A stretch of 64,000 nucleotides of DNA, taken from contig OY759969.1 in NCBI GenBank assembly GCA_963662865.1, forward strand, positions 1,302,001-1,366,000, written 5' to 3'. The notes beneath the pieces are model-generated. The model was given only the letters and a program-made list of their open reading frames with translations. It was not told where the DNA came from and did no database searches. The stretch is from JAJDYQ01 sp963662865. Its GTDB lineage: Bacteria > Pseudomonadota > Gammaproteobacteria > JAJDYQ01. Shown here one piece after another: positions 26,175-35,673 of this stretch. The position numbers and the translations under genes were made by a program. Positions within the stretch are counted from its first letter, which is position 1. Each line of letters begins with the position of its first letter.

Positions 26175-27737
26175 TTACGCTGCAAAAATGTCGGGCTGTA
26201 GTTCAGCTAAACCATTATTGAATAGTGCTTGAATTTCGGTTGCTGGAACGTTCATCAGTTCTTTAGGTTCCATCTTGTGCATTCCGCCACCGTAAACACG
26301 CCCTTCATCAAGCATTGCCTTACCGGTAATTTGATTCAATGCTTCAAGTAACTGTTCATGCAGTTCAGGGTTTTGTTTAATTTCTTTTTCCAAGTATGGC
26401 TTGGGATAAAGTATCAAGTAGGAATTAGCAACAATGGCTTTTGACCTGTTCAGTACAAAACGAAATGGTTTTTCCCCCTCCTTATCTGAACGACCGATGT
26501 ATGTACAATAAAAGCGGCTTTCAGCACGACTTTCTTGTGAATACCAAATTTTACGACTTTTACACAAATACCGTTCAGGCACACCAGACTGAACGCCTTC
26601 TTCAAGATAGTCATAAAGTTCAGAGTAACTACGCTTTACTTCATCAAGTGGAAGTTTACAGTCTAGAACAAACAATTGATTTTCAATTTCTGGAAAACCA
26701 TTTCCATCAGACTTAACTTCCGACACATTAAGGTAGCGTGGGCTTGGCAAGATTGGACGAAAGTGTTCAAGTGGTAATCCCCGGCTTTCAATTTGTTCGC
26801 GTGTAAGAACAAAGAACTTATTGTCACCGGTTGCTATGCCGCGCTTAACGGCAAAGAAGTCATTTAATCTTGGTTCATTGTTTTCTTCACGTTCTTCAGA
26901 TAGCGGGAATCGCGTCCATTTCTTTTCTTTTTCTAATACAGAAACGCTAATGTCTTTTTCATGTGTTGGGGCGTCGATTGTTCCGCCATACGTGAACTTT
27001 ACTTTATGAGTTTTCCCCGGATTTTTGTTTTTAAACCAAACAACCGCCGATGAAACGAGGGCGTCATCAAATTGAACATCACTTGGATCAAACCGATGAA
27101 TCTGAAGAAGTGTTACTTCATTCAGTAAATAATCCTTAACAGCCCGACCGTAATTAACATCCATGAATTCACTTGGGATCAACCAACCGGCAACACTGTT
27201 TTTCTTCATCCATGGGTGTGCAAGTGCCATGAAGTGACAATACAGACCTGCCAAACCGGATAGTTTCATGTTTGCGGCTTCAACTGCTTTAGCTTGAAGG
27301 CGTTCCTTTTGTCCGTTCATATGGTGATGACGAACATAAGGCGGGTTACAAATGATTAGATTATATTTTTCATCTTCAGTCGGTGGGTTTTGTTTAGTGA
27401 AGTCGGCAAGCTGATAATCAAGGTCAGTTCCTTCCCATAGCTTCGAAGCTGGCTTACCGTAATGTCCATCAATTTCAAAACCAGTTGCCGCTTCAATACG
27501 GGATTCAGGAAATACACTGTTCAACGCACTGTAAAACGACCCTGTACCAAATGCGGGGTCAAGAAAACGAACCTTTCCACGTTTAGGGAAAATGTTTTTT
27601 GCATGGGTCAGAACGTCATTAGCCAGCATATCAGGCGTTGAAAATTGTCCCATGATATTGCGTTCTTCCTGGGTCTTTTGACCGTCAAGTTCCGCCTGTA
27701 GGGTCTGACGTTGGTTTTCTAGTTGATCAATTTTCAT
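26175..27737 (-). CDS. N6-adenine DNA methyltransferase of a type II RM system
   Basis: 520 residues. Motif I is FLDPAFGTGSF (residues 59-69, SAM binding), and the catalytic motif IV NPPY is at residues 131-134 in LIICNPPYVRHHHM. This order (motif I before NPPY, then a long target-recognition part) is that of gamma-class N6-adenine methyltransferases such as those paired with TaqI, SalI or XamI-type enzymes. It should protect host DNA from the adjacent endonuclease. The start is ATG 27737, one base after the endonuclease stop, so the two genes are cotranscribed with the nuclease first. The N-terminal 25 residues form a short coiled coil. Confidence 0.85.
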   Translation of the reverse strand: MKIDQLENQRQTLQAELDGQKTQEERNIMGQFSTPDMLANDVLTHAKNIFPKRGKVRFLDPAFGTGSFYSALNSVFPESRIEAATGFEIDGHYGKPASKLWEGTDLDYQLADFTKQNPPTEDEKYNLIICNPPYVRHHHMNGQKERLQAKAVEAANMKLSGLAGLYCHFMALAHPWMKKNSVAGWLIPSEFMDVNYGRAVKDYLLNEVTLLQIHRFDPSDVQFDDALVSSAVVWFKNKNPGKTHKVKFTYGGTIDAPTHEKDISVSVLEKEKKWTRFPLSEEREENNEPRLNDFFAVKRGIATGDNKFFVLTREQIESRGLPLEHFRPILPSPRYLNVSEVKSDGNGFPEIENQLFVLDCKLPLDEVKRSYSELYDYLEEGVQSGVPERYLCKSRKIWYSQESRAESRFYCTYIGRSDKEGEKPFRFVLNRSKAIVANSYLILYPKPYLEKEIKQNPELHEQLLEALNQITGKAMLDEGRVYGGGMHKMEPKELMNVPATEIQALFNNGLAELQPDIFAA

Positions 27738-27738
27738 T

Positions 27739-28701
27739 TTAGAATCCGAACTGTGCTAGATCATCAATACGGTGTTCCCAAACCCAGTCAATACCTTCAG
27801 CGGCTTCATACCCAAGGTAACCGGAATCAAAATAACCACATAGGAATAGATCAAAAGTGATTTTGTCACCGTAGGTATGGCGAAGCTGTTGAATCTTAAT
27901 CGCTTCTTCTTTGCGGCGTTTGTTCGTGTTAGTAAAGTCACCGGCAGACTTAGCTTCAAACAGTGCGGGGAAGTCACCTTCTTTAGCATCCTTACGCATG
28001 ATTACCGCATCTACCGGTATGTTAACTTGCTTACCATCATCGCCTTGGTTTACTGGTACATTGAACCGGAATGAAAAGGTGCCATTGGGCATAGAAAGCC
28101 AGTCTTCAGCTTCACCCGAATTAAGTTCACGATACCCACGGGCTTCAAGCCATGCTTTCATAGCGGCAAGTTGGCGCTGTTCCTGGGCGCTTCTGATTAT
28201 CGGGTCAGCAACCGCACCACAAAGACGGTCAGCAACGATTGTTGAAGCCCGGTGAACTTCTTCTTTCGTCCCGGCATCACCACGGTTCTTCCAAACGAAA
28301 ATATCAGGGTCAGCCATCTTTTCAATAATGTCCCCGATCATATCCAATTGTTTGATCAATTCCGGTTGTTTCATTTTTGGTGGAACACGACCGTCTTTTT
28401 CCATGGACTTCACTAAGTTGGGTGATACACCAGCTAAGCCAACAAGACGATCACTGGCAATGGGCGGGCATGTTGTCATTCGAAGCATGGGCAACGCTGA
28501 AGGGTGACACTGAAGCGTTTCAGGCTTAATGTTCGTTAAGTTCTCCGTCCACTGAAGGGCTTCTTCAACTTGCTTAGTGGTTTCAATTCGGGTTTCCCTA
28601 AATGCCTTGGGCGCGAACGTCATAAACCAGTCGTTGTAAAAATCAACTGACTTGGCAACGTCAGCTTTCCATAAATCTACTTTGTCGCGGTTTACTCCCA
28701 C
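27739..28701 (-). CDS. XamI-family type II restriction endonuclease
   Basis: 320 residues. The regions WFMTFAPKAFRETRIETTK, MRMTTCPPIASDRLVGLAGV (starting LRMTTCPP) and DPDIFVWKNRGDAGTKEEVH, followed by ASTIVADRLCGAVADPIIR, match my memory of the RE_XamI family, whose founder recognises GTCGAC. A nuclease core of the PD-(D/E)XK type is visible as VDAVIMRKD and then FPALFEAKSAGD, giving Asp and Glu-x-Lys. The frame is intact, so activity is plausible. It is the first structural gene of the island's RM operon, before its methyltransferase. Specificity in this organism is inferred only from family membership. Confidence 0.78.
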   Translation of the reverse strand: MGVNRDKVDLWKADVAKSVDFYNDWFMTFAPKAFRETRIETTKQVEEALQWTENLTNIKPETLQCHPSALPMLRMTTCPPIASDRLVGLAGVSPNLVKSMEKDGRVPPKMKQPELIKQLDMIGDIIEKMADPDIFVWKNRGDAGTKEEVHRASTIVADRLCGAVADPIIRSAQEQRQLAAMKAWLEARGYRELNSGEAEDWLSMPNGTFSFRFNVPVNQGDDGKQVNIPVDAVIMRKDAKEGDFPALFEAKSAGDFTNTNKRRKEEAIKIQQLRHTYGDKITFDLFLCGYFDSGYLGYEAAEGIDWVWEHRIDDLAQFGF

Positions 28702-28733
28702 GGATTACCCCCAATTGGTTTTATTCTTGTCAA

Positions 28734-28940
28734 TCATCGCGCCCATTGTTCTATGGCACGGCGTATGAAGTCGGTCTTACTAATACCTTCAGTTGAACAA
28801 ATGTCGTCCAAGCATTCGGCTTCATCCCGGTCAATCACCACCTGAAGGCGTTTCTTGTCCCCTTTGGCGATTTGTTCCCGGTACTTCTGTTGTCTTTGGT
28901 TTGCTGTCTTGTCCACGATTAAAACCCCGTGTATAAACAT
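28734..28940 (-). CDS. Small ribbon-helix-helix DNA-binding protein
   Basis: 68 residues at most, with a beta strand followed by two helices: KRLQVVIDRDEAECLDD, then EGISKTDFIRRAIEQW. This is the Arc/CopG fold pattern. Its place 32 bases upstream of the endonuclease gene, on the same strand, suggests it regulates the RM operon, as controller proteins do. ATG 28940 or a GTG at about codon 6 may be the start. The upstream DNA (28941-29080) also holds the promoter of the tRNA gene on the other strand. Confidence 0.65.
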   Translation of the reverse strand: MFIHGVLIVDKTANQRQQKYREQIAKGDKKRLQVVIDRDEAECLDDICSTEGISKTDFIRRAIEQWAR

Positions 28941-29081
28941 GGCGCGTTATACTGTAACGCAAGTCATTGGAAAGATCGACGGAAAAACGCTTTAGTACAT
29001 GAAAACAGGGAAGTTTCTGACTGAATTTAAGTTGAACTGATTCAACTATGGTCATGTGGCTGGTAGAATGCCCCACGTTAT

Positions 29082-29158
29082 GTCCCGGTAGCTCAGCCGG
29101 ATAGAGCAGCCGCCTCCTAAGCGGCAGGTCGGACGTTCGAATCGTCTCCGGGGCGCCA
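29082..29158 (+). tRNA. tRNA-Arg, anticodon CCT
   Basis: A complete cloverleaf. The acceptor stem is GTCCCGG with CCGGGGC (one U-G pair). The D arm is GCTC/GAGC. The anticodon stem GCCGC/GCGGC flanks CTCCTAA (CCT reads AGG). The T arm contains GTTCGAATC (the usual TTCGAAT loop). GCCA is encoded at the 3' end. The first 39 bases come from the integrated island and the rest from the host gene. TAGAAT at 29064-29069 is a probable -10 box. Confidence 0.95.
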
Positions 29159-29462
29159 GTTACTCCACAGGAGGCAATCGCCATAATACTGGTATTTTAT
29201 GCGATACAGGGCTGTATCGATACAATTTAATGGCAGATAAGCCATTGACTTTGAAAGAAAAAAACCGCATTGTCGTTGTCTGTGCTCTGATCAGTCCAAA
29301 ATGGACCTGTTCGAATGGGCCTGCTCGGGGCTTTTTTAAGTTTCCATCTACAAAAAAATGGCCCGGGATGTAAACTCTGTCAGTCATCCCGAAGCTTTGC
29401 GGGAACACCGGCATATAAATGCAGTCAAACCTGAACCTTCTTATTTCCTCTATGCTGTGTGT

Positions 29463-29777
29463 ATGTCGAATGAAGCAAAATTTTATATCGGTCAGGTTAT
29501 CCAGCATCTGAAATTCAATTATCGCGGCGTCATCTTTGATGTCGATGCCGACTTCCAGGGAACGGAGGAATGGTATGAGCTGGTGGCTCGCAGCCGTCCA
29601 CCGAAAAACAGGCCCTGGTACCATATCCTGGTCGAGAACAGTGCCAGCATGACCTATGTTGCCGAAAGACATCTGGAAGTCGATAAGCAAAACTGTCCGG
29701 TTGAGCATCCGGCACTTGGGGCACTATTCCATGAGTATCGGAACGGGGTTTATATCAGGAACCGAGCCATCAATTGA
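29463..29777 (+). CDS. hspQ: Heat-shock protein HspQ
   Basis: A 104-residue small protein. In enterobacteria HspQ modulates Lon-dependent proteolysis and turnover of a DnaA variant. Family motifs are YIGQVIQHLKFNYRGVIFDV, FQGTEEWYELVARSRPPK and RPWYHILVENSASMTYVAER. The ATG at 29463 gives a normal length; the frame is open upstream to 29358 but those codons do not match the family. The gene is solitary. The 300 bases between the tRNA and this gene hold no other gene that I can support. Confidence 0.9.
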   Translation: MSNEAKFYIGQVIQHLKFNYRGVIFDVDADFQGTEEWYELVARSRPPKNRPWYHILVENSASMTYVAERHLEVDKQNCPVEHPALGALFHEYRNGVYIRNRAIN

Positions 29778-30006
29778 ATGGCTATATCGCTGCACCGATA
29801 TCATTGGTGCCGGCCGCACGCCAGCCTGAAATATCAGCCACCCATCCAATCTTTGAGTATGCCGGTGAATAACGTGGTGAGTTTTTAGCTCTGGCCCGAT
29901 TCAAGCCGGAATTGATCGAGGCCGGGGTCCAGAGAGGTTAAAGATGGGCGGAGCATATGGGACAATACCGCCTTCTGAATGATTTTGTTTAATCCGGACC
30001 AGACCG

Positions 30007-33000
30007 TTGTTCACCATACCTGAAATCCTCAACAGGCCTGATCGTCGCTATCAGTGGGGGCAGTTGTATTGTTCCAGCTATGGATTGCTGTTGCGGCAGG
30101 CCGCCCTGACGGTTGATGCGCCACTGCTGGTTGTGGTTGCCAGCGGCCAGGAGGCCGATGAGTTGATCGCACAGCTTGATTTTTTTGCCAACGATGATCT
30201 ACCCGTCCGGTGTTTCCCCGATTGGGAAACTCTGCCCTATGATGTGTTTTCCCCCCACCAGGATATTACGTCTACACGCCTTGAGGTGCTGTCACGGTTG
30301 TCTTCTTTCAGGCGCGGCTTGCTGATTACGACTATCGGCACTCTGATGCAACGGCTGGCACCCGTCGAGTATGTACGGGCCCATACCCTGATGTTGAAAA
30401 GTGGCGATGTGCTGGATATTGACGCATTCCGCTCACAGCTTGGTCACGCCGGATATTATGCTGTACCGCAGGCCACCCGACATGGCGAGTTTGCGGTGCG
30501 CGGCTCTCTGTTAGATGTTTACCCGGCAGGCTCCGAGCTCCCTTATCGAATTGACTTGTTTGACAAGGAAATAGAGTCTATCCGAATCTTCGACCCGGAG
30601 AGTCAGCGCACTATTGAGTCTGTGAGTGAAATTCGCCTGTTGCCCGCCAGGGAATTTCCTCTGGATGAGAATGGTATCAGGCTGTTCCGCCGGCAATTTC
30701 GCCGTAGATTTGAAGGCAATCCCAAAAATTGTTCTGTCTATAACGATATCAGTGACGGTCTGGCCAGTGCGGGAGCGGAATATTATTTACCTCTGTTTTT
30801 CGAGGATACAGCCACTTTATTTGATTATCTGCCACAAAATACAATCATCACAATCCTGGATGAAGCCGTCAGTGAGGCCGAAAGCTTTTACCGGCAGGTC
30901 GAGGAGCGTTATGAGTCTTACCGGCATGATGTTGAACGCCCTATTCTTGCGCCCGAGCAGCTTTACATCAGTACAGATGAGTTAAATGAGGTTATCCACA
31001 ATCATACGTGCCTGGATTTGCAACACTACGCCTGTGAAAAAGAAACCAGACTCACCAGGAATTTCAATACCGCACCAATCCCCGATGTGCATATTAACGC
31101 ACGTGCAGAAGACCCGGCATTAATGCTCAGGCAGTTCATTGGAGATTTCCACGGCAATATACTGTTAACCAGCGAAACTCCCGGTCAACGCGAAATACTG
31201 CTGGAACTGTTACGCGGTTTTGATGTACGGCCGGTATTGAAAGAATCATGGCATGATTTTGTTGCCAATCCGGCGCCACTTTGTCTGACGGTGTCGCCTG
31301 TCAGCGCCGGCATGATACTGAAGGACAGGCGGGTCGCAATTATATCCGATCAGCAGATACTGGGTAAACGCACACGTCAGCTATCCGCCCGTCGCCGCCG
31401 TCGTCAGGATGCCAATCAGGTATTTACAGATTTAGGTGAGCTGCATATCGGTTCTCCTGTGGTTCATGAAGAACACGGAGTCGGGCGATACCTCGGTTTA
31501 CAGACGCTGCATGTAAACGGCTATGAGGAAGAATTCCTCACCCTGGAATATGCCGACAAAAACAAGCTGTATGTCCCGGTCGCGTCTTTACACTTGATCA
31601 ATCGCTACAGCGGCGGCCCGGAAGAAACTGCCCCACTGCATCACCTGGGCAGTGAGCAGTGGGCAAAAATCAAAAGTAAGGCTACTCAAAAGATACGCGA
31701 TGTTGCGATAGAACTGCTGGATATCTACGCCCGCCGCGAGGCGCAGCCAGGATACAGTCATACCCTTGATCACGTGGAATATGACGCCTTTGCCGGGAGC
31801 TTTCCCTTCGAGGAAACCGAAGATCAGTTCAATGCCATCAATAGCGTTATTGAAGATTTGCAGTCCGGTCGGCCAATGGACCGTGTGGTGTGCGGTGATG
31901 TCGGCTTTGGTAAGACTGAAGTCGCCATGCGTGCAGCCTTTGTTGCGGCGCAGTCCGGTAAGCAGGTCGCAGTCCTGGCACCGACGACGCTGTTAACCCA
32001 GCAGCATTTTCAAAACTTTCGTGACCGTTTTGTGGACTGGCCGATCAAGGTCGAGGCATTGTCTCGCTTTCGCAGCAGGAAAGAAGCCGTCACCATTATC
32101 AAGCAGCTAAAAAGCGGGGAAATTGATGTTGTCATCGGAACTCATAAACTCCTGCAAAAAGATGTTGAATTCAAGGACCTTGGCCTGTTAATTATTGATG
32201 AGGAACATCGCTTCGGTGTTCGCCAGAAAGAGCGGATAAAGGAGATGCGCAGCCAGGTTGACATGCTGACGCTCACGGCAACGCCTATCCCCAGAACGCT
32301 GAATATGTCACTGTCCGGACTGCGTGATTTGTCTATTATTGCCACTCCGCCAATGCAACGGTTGTCAGTGAAAACATTCGTCAATGAATGGCGTGACCAG
32401 TTGGTCCAGGAAGCCTGCCTGCGTGAAATCAAACGTGGCGGTCAAGTCTATTTCCTGCATAACGATGTTGGCACTATTGAAAAAACAGCCGGAAAAATTC
32501 GTGGGCTGGTTCCTCAGGCTCGAGTCGAGGTCGCTCACGGTCAGATGCACGAGCGCGAGCTCGAACAGATTATGCTCGATTTTTACCATCGTAAATATAA
32601 TGTTCTGGTCTGTACAACGATTATTGAAAGTGGCATTGATGTACCAACGGCCAATACCATTTTGATGAATCGTGCTGACAGGCTCGGTCTGGCGCAGCTC
32701 CATCAGCTACGCGGACGTGTCGGGCGCTCGCATCATCAGGCGTATGCCTATCTCATTATCCCGCCCCGTAAAATCATGACGACTAATGCCGTCAAGCGTA
32801 TCGAGGCGGTGGAGTCACTGGAAGATCTCGGTGCCGGTTTTTCACTGGCAAGCCACGATCTGGAAACCCGTGGTTCCGGAGAGTTGCTGGGAGAGGAACA
32901 AAGCGGCCAAATAGCCGAAATTGGGTACACCATGTACACCGATTTGCTAAAACGTGCAGTTGATGCGCTCAAATCCGGGAAAACACCGGAACTGAATCAG

Positions 33001-33459
33001 CCCCTGTATCAGGGGCCGGAAATTGAGTTGCACATACCCGCACTGCTACCGAATAAATATCTGCCGGATGTCCATGCACGATTGATTCAGTATAAACGTA
33101 TAGCCAATGCCGAAGATAAAGCCACCTTGAAGGATCTCCAGGTGGAAATGATTGACCGCTTTGGCCTGTTACCGGATGCAACCAGGAATCTGTTTGCTCT
33201 GACCGAACTGAAGATACAGGCTCGACAGATCGGTATCCGGAAAATTACTGCCAACGATGCAGGCGGTCGTATTGTATTTGATGATCAGCCCAGGATAGAC
33301 ACAACTCTCCTGGTTGGATTAATCCGGCAATCTCCAGACATTTACCGCTTTGATGGCAAAAATACATTCAAACTTCAGGTAGAGATGCCTGAAGCGGAAG
33401 ACCGTTTTAATATAATTTCACAATTACTGACCCAACTTAGCGTGAAAAAGGCCGCGTAG
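30007..33459 (+). CDS. mfd: Transcription-repair coupling factor Mfd
   Basis: 1150 residues, the normal length. Mfd removes RNA polymerase stalled at DNA lesions and recruits UvrA. The UvrB-homology region covers about residues 1-290. The CarD-like RNA polymerase-interaction domain contains GSPVVHEEHGVGRYLGLQTL at about residue 480. The helicase motor has Walker A GDVGFGKT (about residue 631), the Walker B form DEEHRFG (about 731), TATPIPRTL and QLRGRVGRSHHQAYAYL. The C-terminal TRCF domain follows. The first possible start after the upstream in-frame stop is a TTG at 30007; no ATG is available nearby. csiV follows at 17 bases, as in other gammaproteobacteria. Confidence 0.95.
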   Translation: MFTIPEILNRPDRRYQWGQLYCSSYGLLLRQAALTVDAPLLVVVASGQEADELIAQLDFFANDDLPVRCFPDWETLPYDVFSPHQDITSTRLEVLSRLSSFRRGLLITTIGTLMQRLAPVEYVRAHTLMLKSGDVLDIDAFRSQLGHAGYYAVPQATRHGEFAVRGSLLDVYPAGSELPYRIDLFDKEIESIRIFDPESQRTIESVSEIRLLPAREFPLDENGIRLFRRQFRRRFEGNPKNCSVYNDISDGLASAGAEYYLPLFFEDTATLFDYLPQNTIITILDEAVSEAESFYRQVEERYESYRHDVERPILAPEQLYISTDELNEVIHNHTCLDLQHYACEKETRLTRNFNTAPIPDVHINARAEDPALMLRQFIGDFHGNILLTSETPGQREILLELLRGFDVRPVLKESWHDFVANPAPLCLTVSPVSAGMILKDRRVAIISDQQILGKRTRQLSARRRRRQDANQVFTDLGELHIGSPVVHEEHGVGRYLGLQTLHVNGYEEEFLTLEYADKNKLYVPVASLHLINRYSGGPEETAPLHHLGSEQWAKIKSKATQKIRDVAIELLDIYARREAQPGYSHTLDHVEYDAFAGSFPFEETEDQFNAINSVIEDLQSGRPMDRVVCGDVGFGKTEVAMRAAFVAAQSGKQVAVLAPTTLLTQQHFQNFRDRFVDWPIKVEALSRFRSRKEAVTIIKQLKSGEIDVVIGTHKLLQKDVEFKDLGLLIIDEEHRFGVRQKERIKEMRSQVDMLTLTATPIPRTLNMSLSGLRDLSIIATPPMQRLSVKTFVNEWRDQLVQEACLREIKRGGQVYFLHNDVGTIEKTAGKIRGLVPQARVEVAHGQMHERELEQIMLDFYHRKYNVLVCTTIIESGIDVPTANTILMNRADRLGLAQLHQLRGRVGRSHHQAYAYLIIPPRKIMTTNAVKRIEAVESLEDLGAGFSLASHDLETRGSGELLGEEQSGQIAEIGYTMYTDLLKRAVDALKSGKTPELNQPLYQGPEIELHIPALLPNKYLPDVHARLIQYKRIANAEDKATLKDLQVEMIDRFGLLPDATRNLFALTELKIQARQIGIRKITANDAGGRIVFDDQPRIDTTLLVGLIRQSPDIYRFDGKNTFKLQVEMPEAEDRFNIISQLLTQLSVKKAA

Positions 33460-33476
33460 GCGGGCACAATGTTGCC

Positions 33477-34196
33477 ATGAATAGAATAATGGTCCTGAAT
33501 GCTTTCATGTTATCTCTGTTTTGTCCTCTGGCGGCAAATGCCGTTTACGATGAACGTTGGTATCGCGTGGAAATCATTGTTTTTGCACATAACGATCACG
33601 CCGCACTTCAAGAAGAATACTGGCCGGAGGAGCCGGGCCTGCCGGATATGTCCGATGCGGTTTCGCTCGTCACTGATGTTAAAGACTCTGAGCATCTGCC
33701 AGGCCAGAGAATAGAATTCAAAAGACTACCGGTACGAATGCTATCAAACGCACTGTCGCTCCTACAGCGCTCAGATCGTTATCGCATTATCCATGCCACG
33801 GCCTGGAGTCTGCCCGGTTTATCTCGAAGGCGGGCTCCGCCTGTGCGTATTAGAGCAGGCCGCCGTTATACCCTGGCGGGAACGGTCATGCCTTCGGTTC
33901 CGGACATATATGTTCAGTCCGCTATTTCACAGGCAGGCCAACAAAAAGCCGAAGGGGCTGTTGACGATGTACTGTATGAGATTGATGGGCAAATTAAAAT
34001 TTCATTGAGTCGATATCTTGATGTCGATACAGATCTGGTCTTTCATGACAATGTCTTTCTACCCGGCCCTGACGGCGTACCGATACAAAGCTTTCGTGCT
34101 TTTCGCCTAACCGAATTTAGACGCATGAGGAGCCGGACCATCCACTATCTCGATCACCCGATGTTCGGCGTTGTTATCGGTATAAACCGCTTGTAA
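33477..34196 (+). CDS. csiV: CsiV family periplasmic protein
   Basis: 239 residues with a signal peptide (MLSLFCPLAANA-VYDERWY). The mature part starts YRVEIIVFAHNDHAALQEEY, followed by WPEEPGLP. This opening, with RYLDVDTDLVFHD and FRLTEFRRMRSRTIHYLDHP near the end, is characteristic of CsiV. In Vibrio cholerae CsiV is an activator of the LpoA-PBP1A peptidoglycan synthase. It sits directly downstream of mfd, the usual place, and probably shares its transcript. Confidence 0.85.
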   Translation: MNRIMVLNAFMLSLFCPLAANAVYDERWYRVEIIVFAHNDHAALQEEYWPEEPGLPDMSDAVSLVTDVKDSEHLPGQRIEFKRLPVRMLSNALSLLQRSDRYRIIHATAWSLPGLSRRRAPPVRIRAGRRYTLAGTVMPSVPDIYVQSAISQAGQQKAEGAVDDVLYEIDGQIKISLSRYLDVDTDLVFHDNVFLPGPDGVPIQSFRAFRLTEFRRMRSRTIHYLDHPMFGVVIGINRL

Positions 34197-34255
34197 TATC
34201 CGATGAGTCGCTATTGGCTGTCGTCAGCGAAATCAAGGCGTCTTAACGGGGCACT

Positions 34256-35003
34256 TCAGCCCGCCACCTGCTCAATGGTTGAACCGATCAGTTCACGCAC
34301 CATTTTCATGCCTTCATGCAGGTTTCTCTGAATTTTAGCCAGGGTGATCTCGCCATCACTGCGTCCGGCCGCCTTGTTCGCCACCACGTTGATTGCCGCG
34401 TAGCAAAGATCAAGCTCTTTTGCGAGGGCTGCCTCAGGCATGCCCGTCATTCCCACCACCGTACAACCCTCTCTCTCAAGCCTGTTTATCTCAGCCGCTG
34501 TCTCCAATCGAGGGCCCTGCATGGCGGCATAAATCCCGTTATGAATAGCCTCGATATTATTCGCCTCGGAACCATCACAAATAAGTTTACGCAGTTGCGG
34601 ACAATATGGTTCGGTGAAATCAATATGGGTTACCTGCGCCAGATCATTTTCAAAAAACGTATGCTTTCGTGAATGCGTGTAGTCCATGATCTGATCAGGA
34701 ATGACCAGCATACCGGGTTCCAGGCTATCAGTAATGCCGCCAACAGCGGCTACGGCTATAACATGACTGACCCCAACCTGCTTCATCGCCCAAATATTCG
34801 CCCGGTAATTCACCTTGTGCGGAGGTATGGTATGACCGTAGCCATGACGTGCAAAAAAAAACGATTTCGTGTTCACAAAATCGGCCATGGGTAAGCGGTC
34901 CCGAAGGTTCTCCATAGGGGGTACGGATCATCTCCTTCCTTACCAGTTCCAGACCGCTCAGTTCGGTGAGGCCCGTGCCGCCGATAATGGCCAGTCTATC
35001 CAC
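34256..35003 (-). pseudogene. mtnP: S-methyl-5'-thioinosine phosphorylase (MTAP family), frameshifted in a T9 run
   Basis: The frame from GTG 35003 gives MDRLAIIGGTGLTELSG (the MTAP/PNP opening) as far as CEHEIVFF. Nine consecutive T on the coding strand (34853-34861) then shift it, and it ends early at 34728. With eight T the protein continues as ARHGYGHTIPPHKVNYRANI and GMTGMPEAALAKELDLCYA to 34256, a normal enzyme of about 247 residues. The family phosphorolyses methylthioinosine or methylthioadenosine in polyamine and methionine salvage. Its GTG start overlaps the hpt stop by eight bases, so the two salvage genes form an operon. This could be a sequencing error, a real mutation, or a slippery tract rescued by slippage. 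Confidence 0.82.
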
Positions 35004-35550
35004 CTTTCTGCTCCCCCACGGCATAAATCGCATTCAGGTTGCGAAAGTACCCCTTGTAGTCCATGCCGCAACCAAATACATAACGATCCTCTACGGGCAC
35101 GCCGATATAGTCAGCAGAAACGGCCGGAACGCGCCTGTCGTGTTCTTTTATGGCCAGTACTGCCGAATGCACGCAGTTTGCACCTGCCTTGATGCAGGCT
35201 TCGTGAATGTTTTCCAGGGTCACGCCCTCATCCAGGATATCATCAATCAGCAATATGTCTCTGCCTCTAACAGATTGCTCCGGGAAGTATATCCAGGACA
35301 TTTCACCGCCCCGGATTTCATGGCGATAGCGCGTTGCATGAGCGTAATCCAGCCCCAGAACATGATCGATACGTTTCAGAATTTCAACCGTCAGGAACAG
35401 CCCACCTCTCATAATACAGAGTGCGAGCGGGTCTGTACCTCCCAGGTCACGCTCGATTTCCTCCGCCAGGCGCTCATAGACCTGTTCCATCTGCCTGGCA
35501 TCCCACAAACAATCGGCTGATTGTTTGACTTTTAATAACTCCTCTAACAT
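34996..35550 (-). CDS. hpt: Hypoxanthine-guanine phosphoribosyltransferase
   Basis: 184 residues from ATG 35550. It converts hypoxanthine or guanine plus PRPP into IMP or GMP. The PRPP loop is DILLIDDILDEGVTL. Other family parts are LALCIMRGGLFLTVEIL, HATRYRHEI and DRYVFGCGMDYKGYFRNL. ATG 35574 is an alternative start; the much longer open frame upstream is not protein-like for this family. The overlap with the thioinosine phosphorylase gene makes sense because that enzyme releases hypoxanthine. No clear ribosome-binding site is seen. Confidence 0.9.
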   Translation of the reverse strand: MLEELLKVKQSADCLWDARQMEQVYERLAEEIERDLGGTDPLALCIMRGGLFLTVEILKRIDHVLGLDYAHATRYRHEIRGGEMSWIYFPEQSVRGRDILLIDDILDEGVTLENIHEACIKAGANCVHSAVLAIKEHDRRVPAVSADYIGVPVEDRYVFGCGMDYKGYFRNLNAIYAVGEQKGG

Positions 35551-35673
35551 ATTACTATTCAGTGAAACGAACATGATTATTACCAAATCCGGATCACACA
35601 ATAACAGTTGAAGGCTATTGCAGGAACCGATAATATCATTCCCAGATAAACACGCACCAAATGGAGATTGAAA

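Larger units (their letters stand above)
25827..29120. mobile_element. 3.3-kb island in tRNA-Arg(CCT) carrying a restriction-modification system
   Basis: The island is bounded by a 37-base direct repeat that ends in the tRNA anticodon loop. The right copy belongs to a complete tRNA gene, so the element replaced the 5' half of the gene with its own copy (GTCCCGG in place of GCCCCGG). Contents: a truncated DUF4268-like gene, a DNA methyltransferase, a XamI-like endonuclease and a ribbon-helix-helix gene. No integrase was found. The element is either a deletion derivative or one moved by an enzyme supplied elsewhere. Its genes look more AT-rich than the flanks. Confidence 0.82.

Noticed and set aside
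29160..29708. 182-codon minus-strand frame opposite hspQ
   Set aside because: The plus-strand HspQ matches its family over its whole length, so the opposite frame is a shadow.
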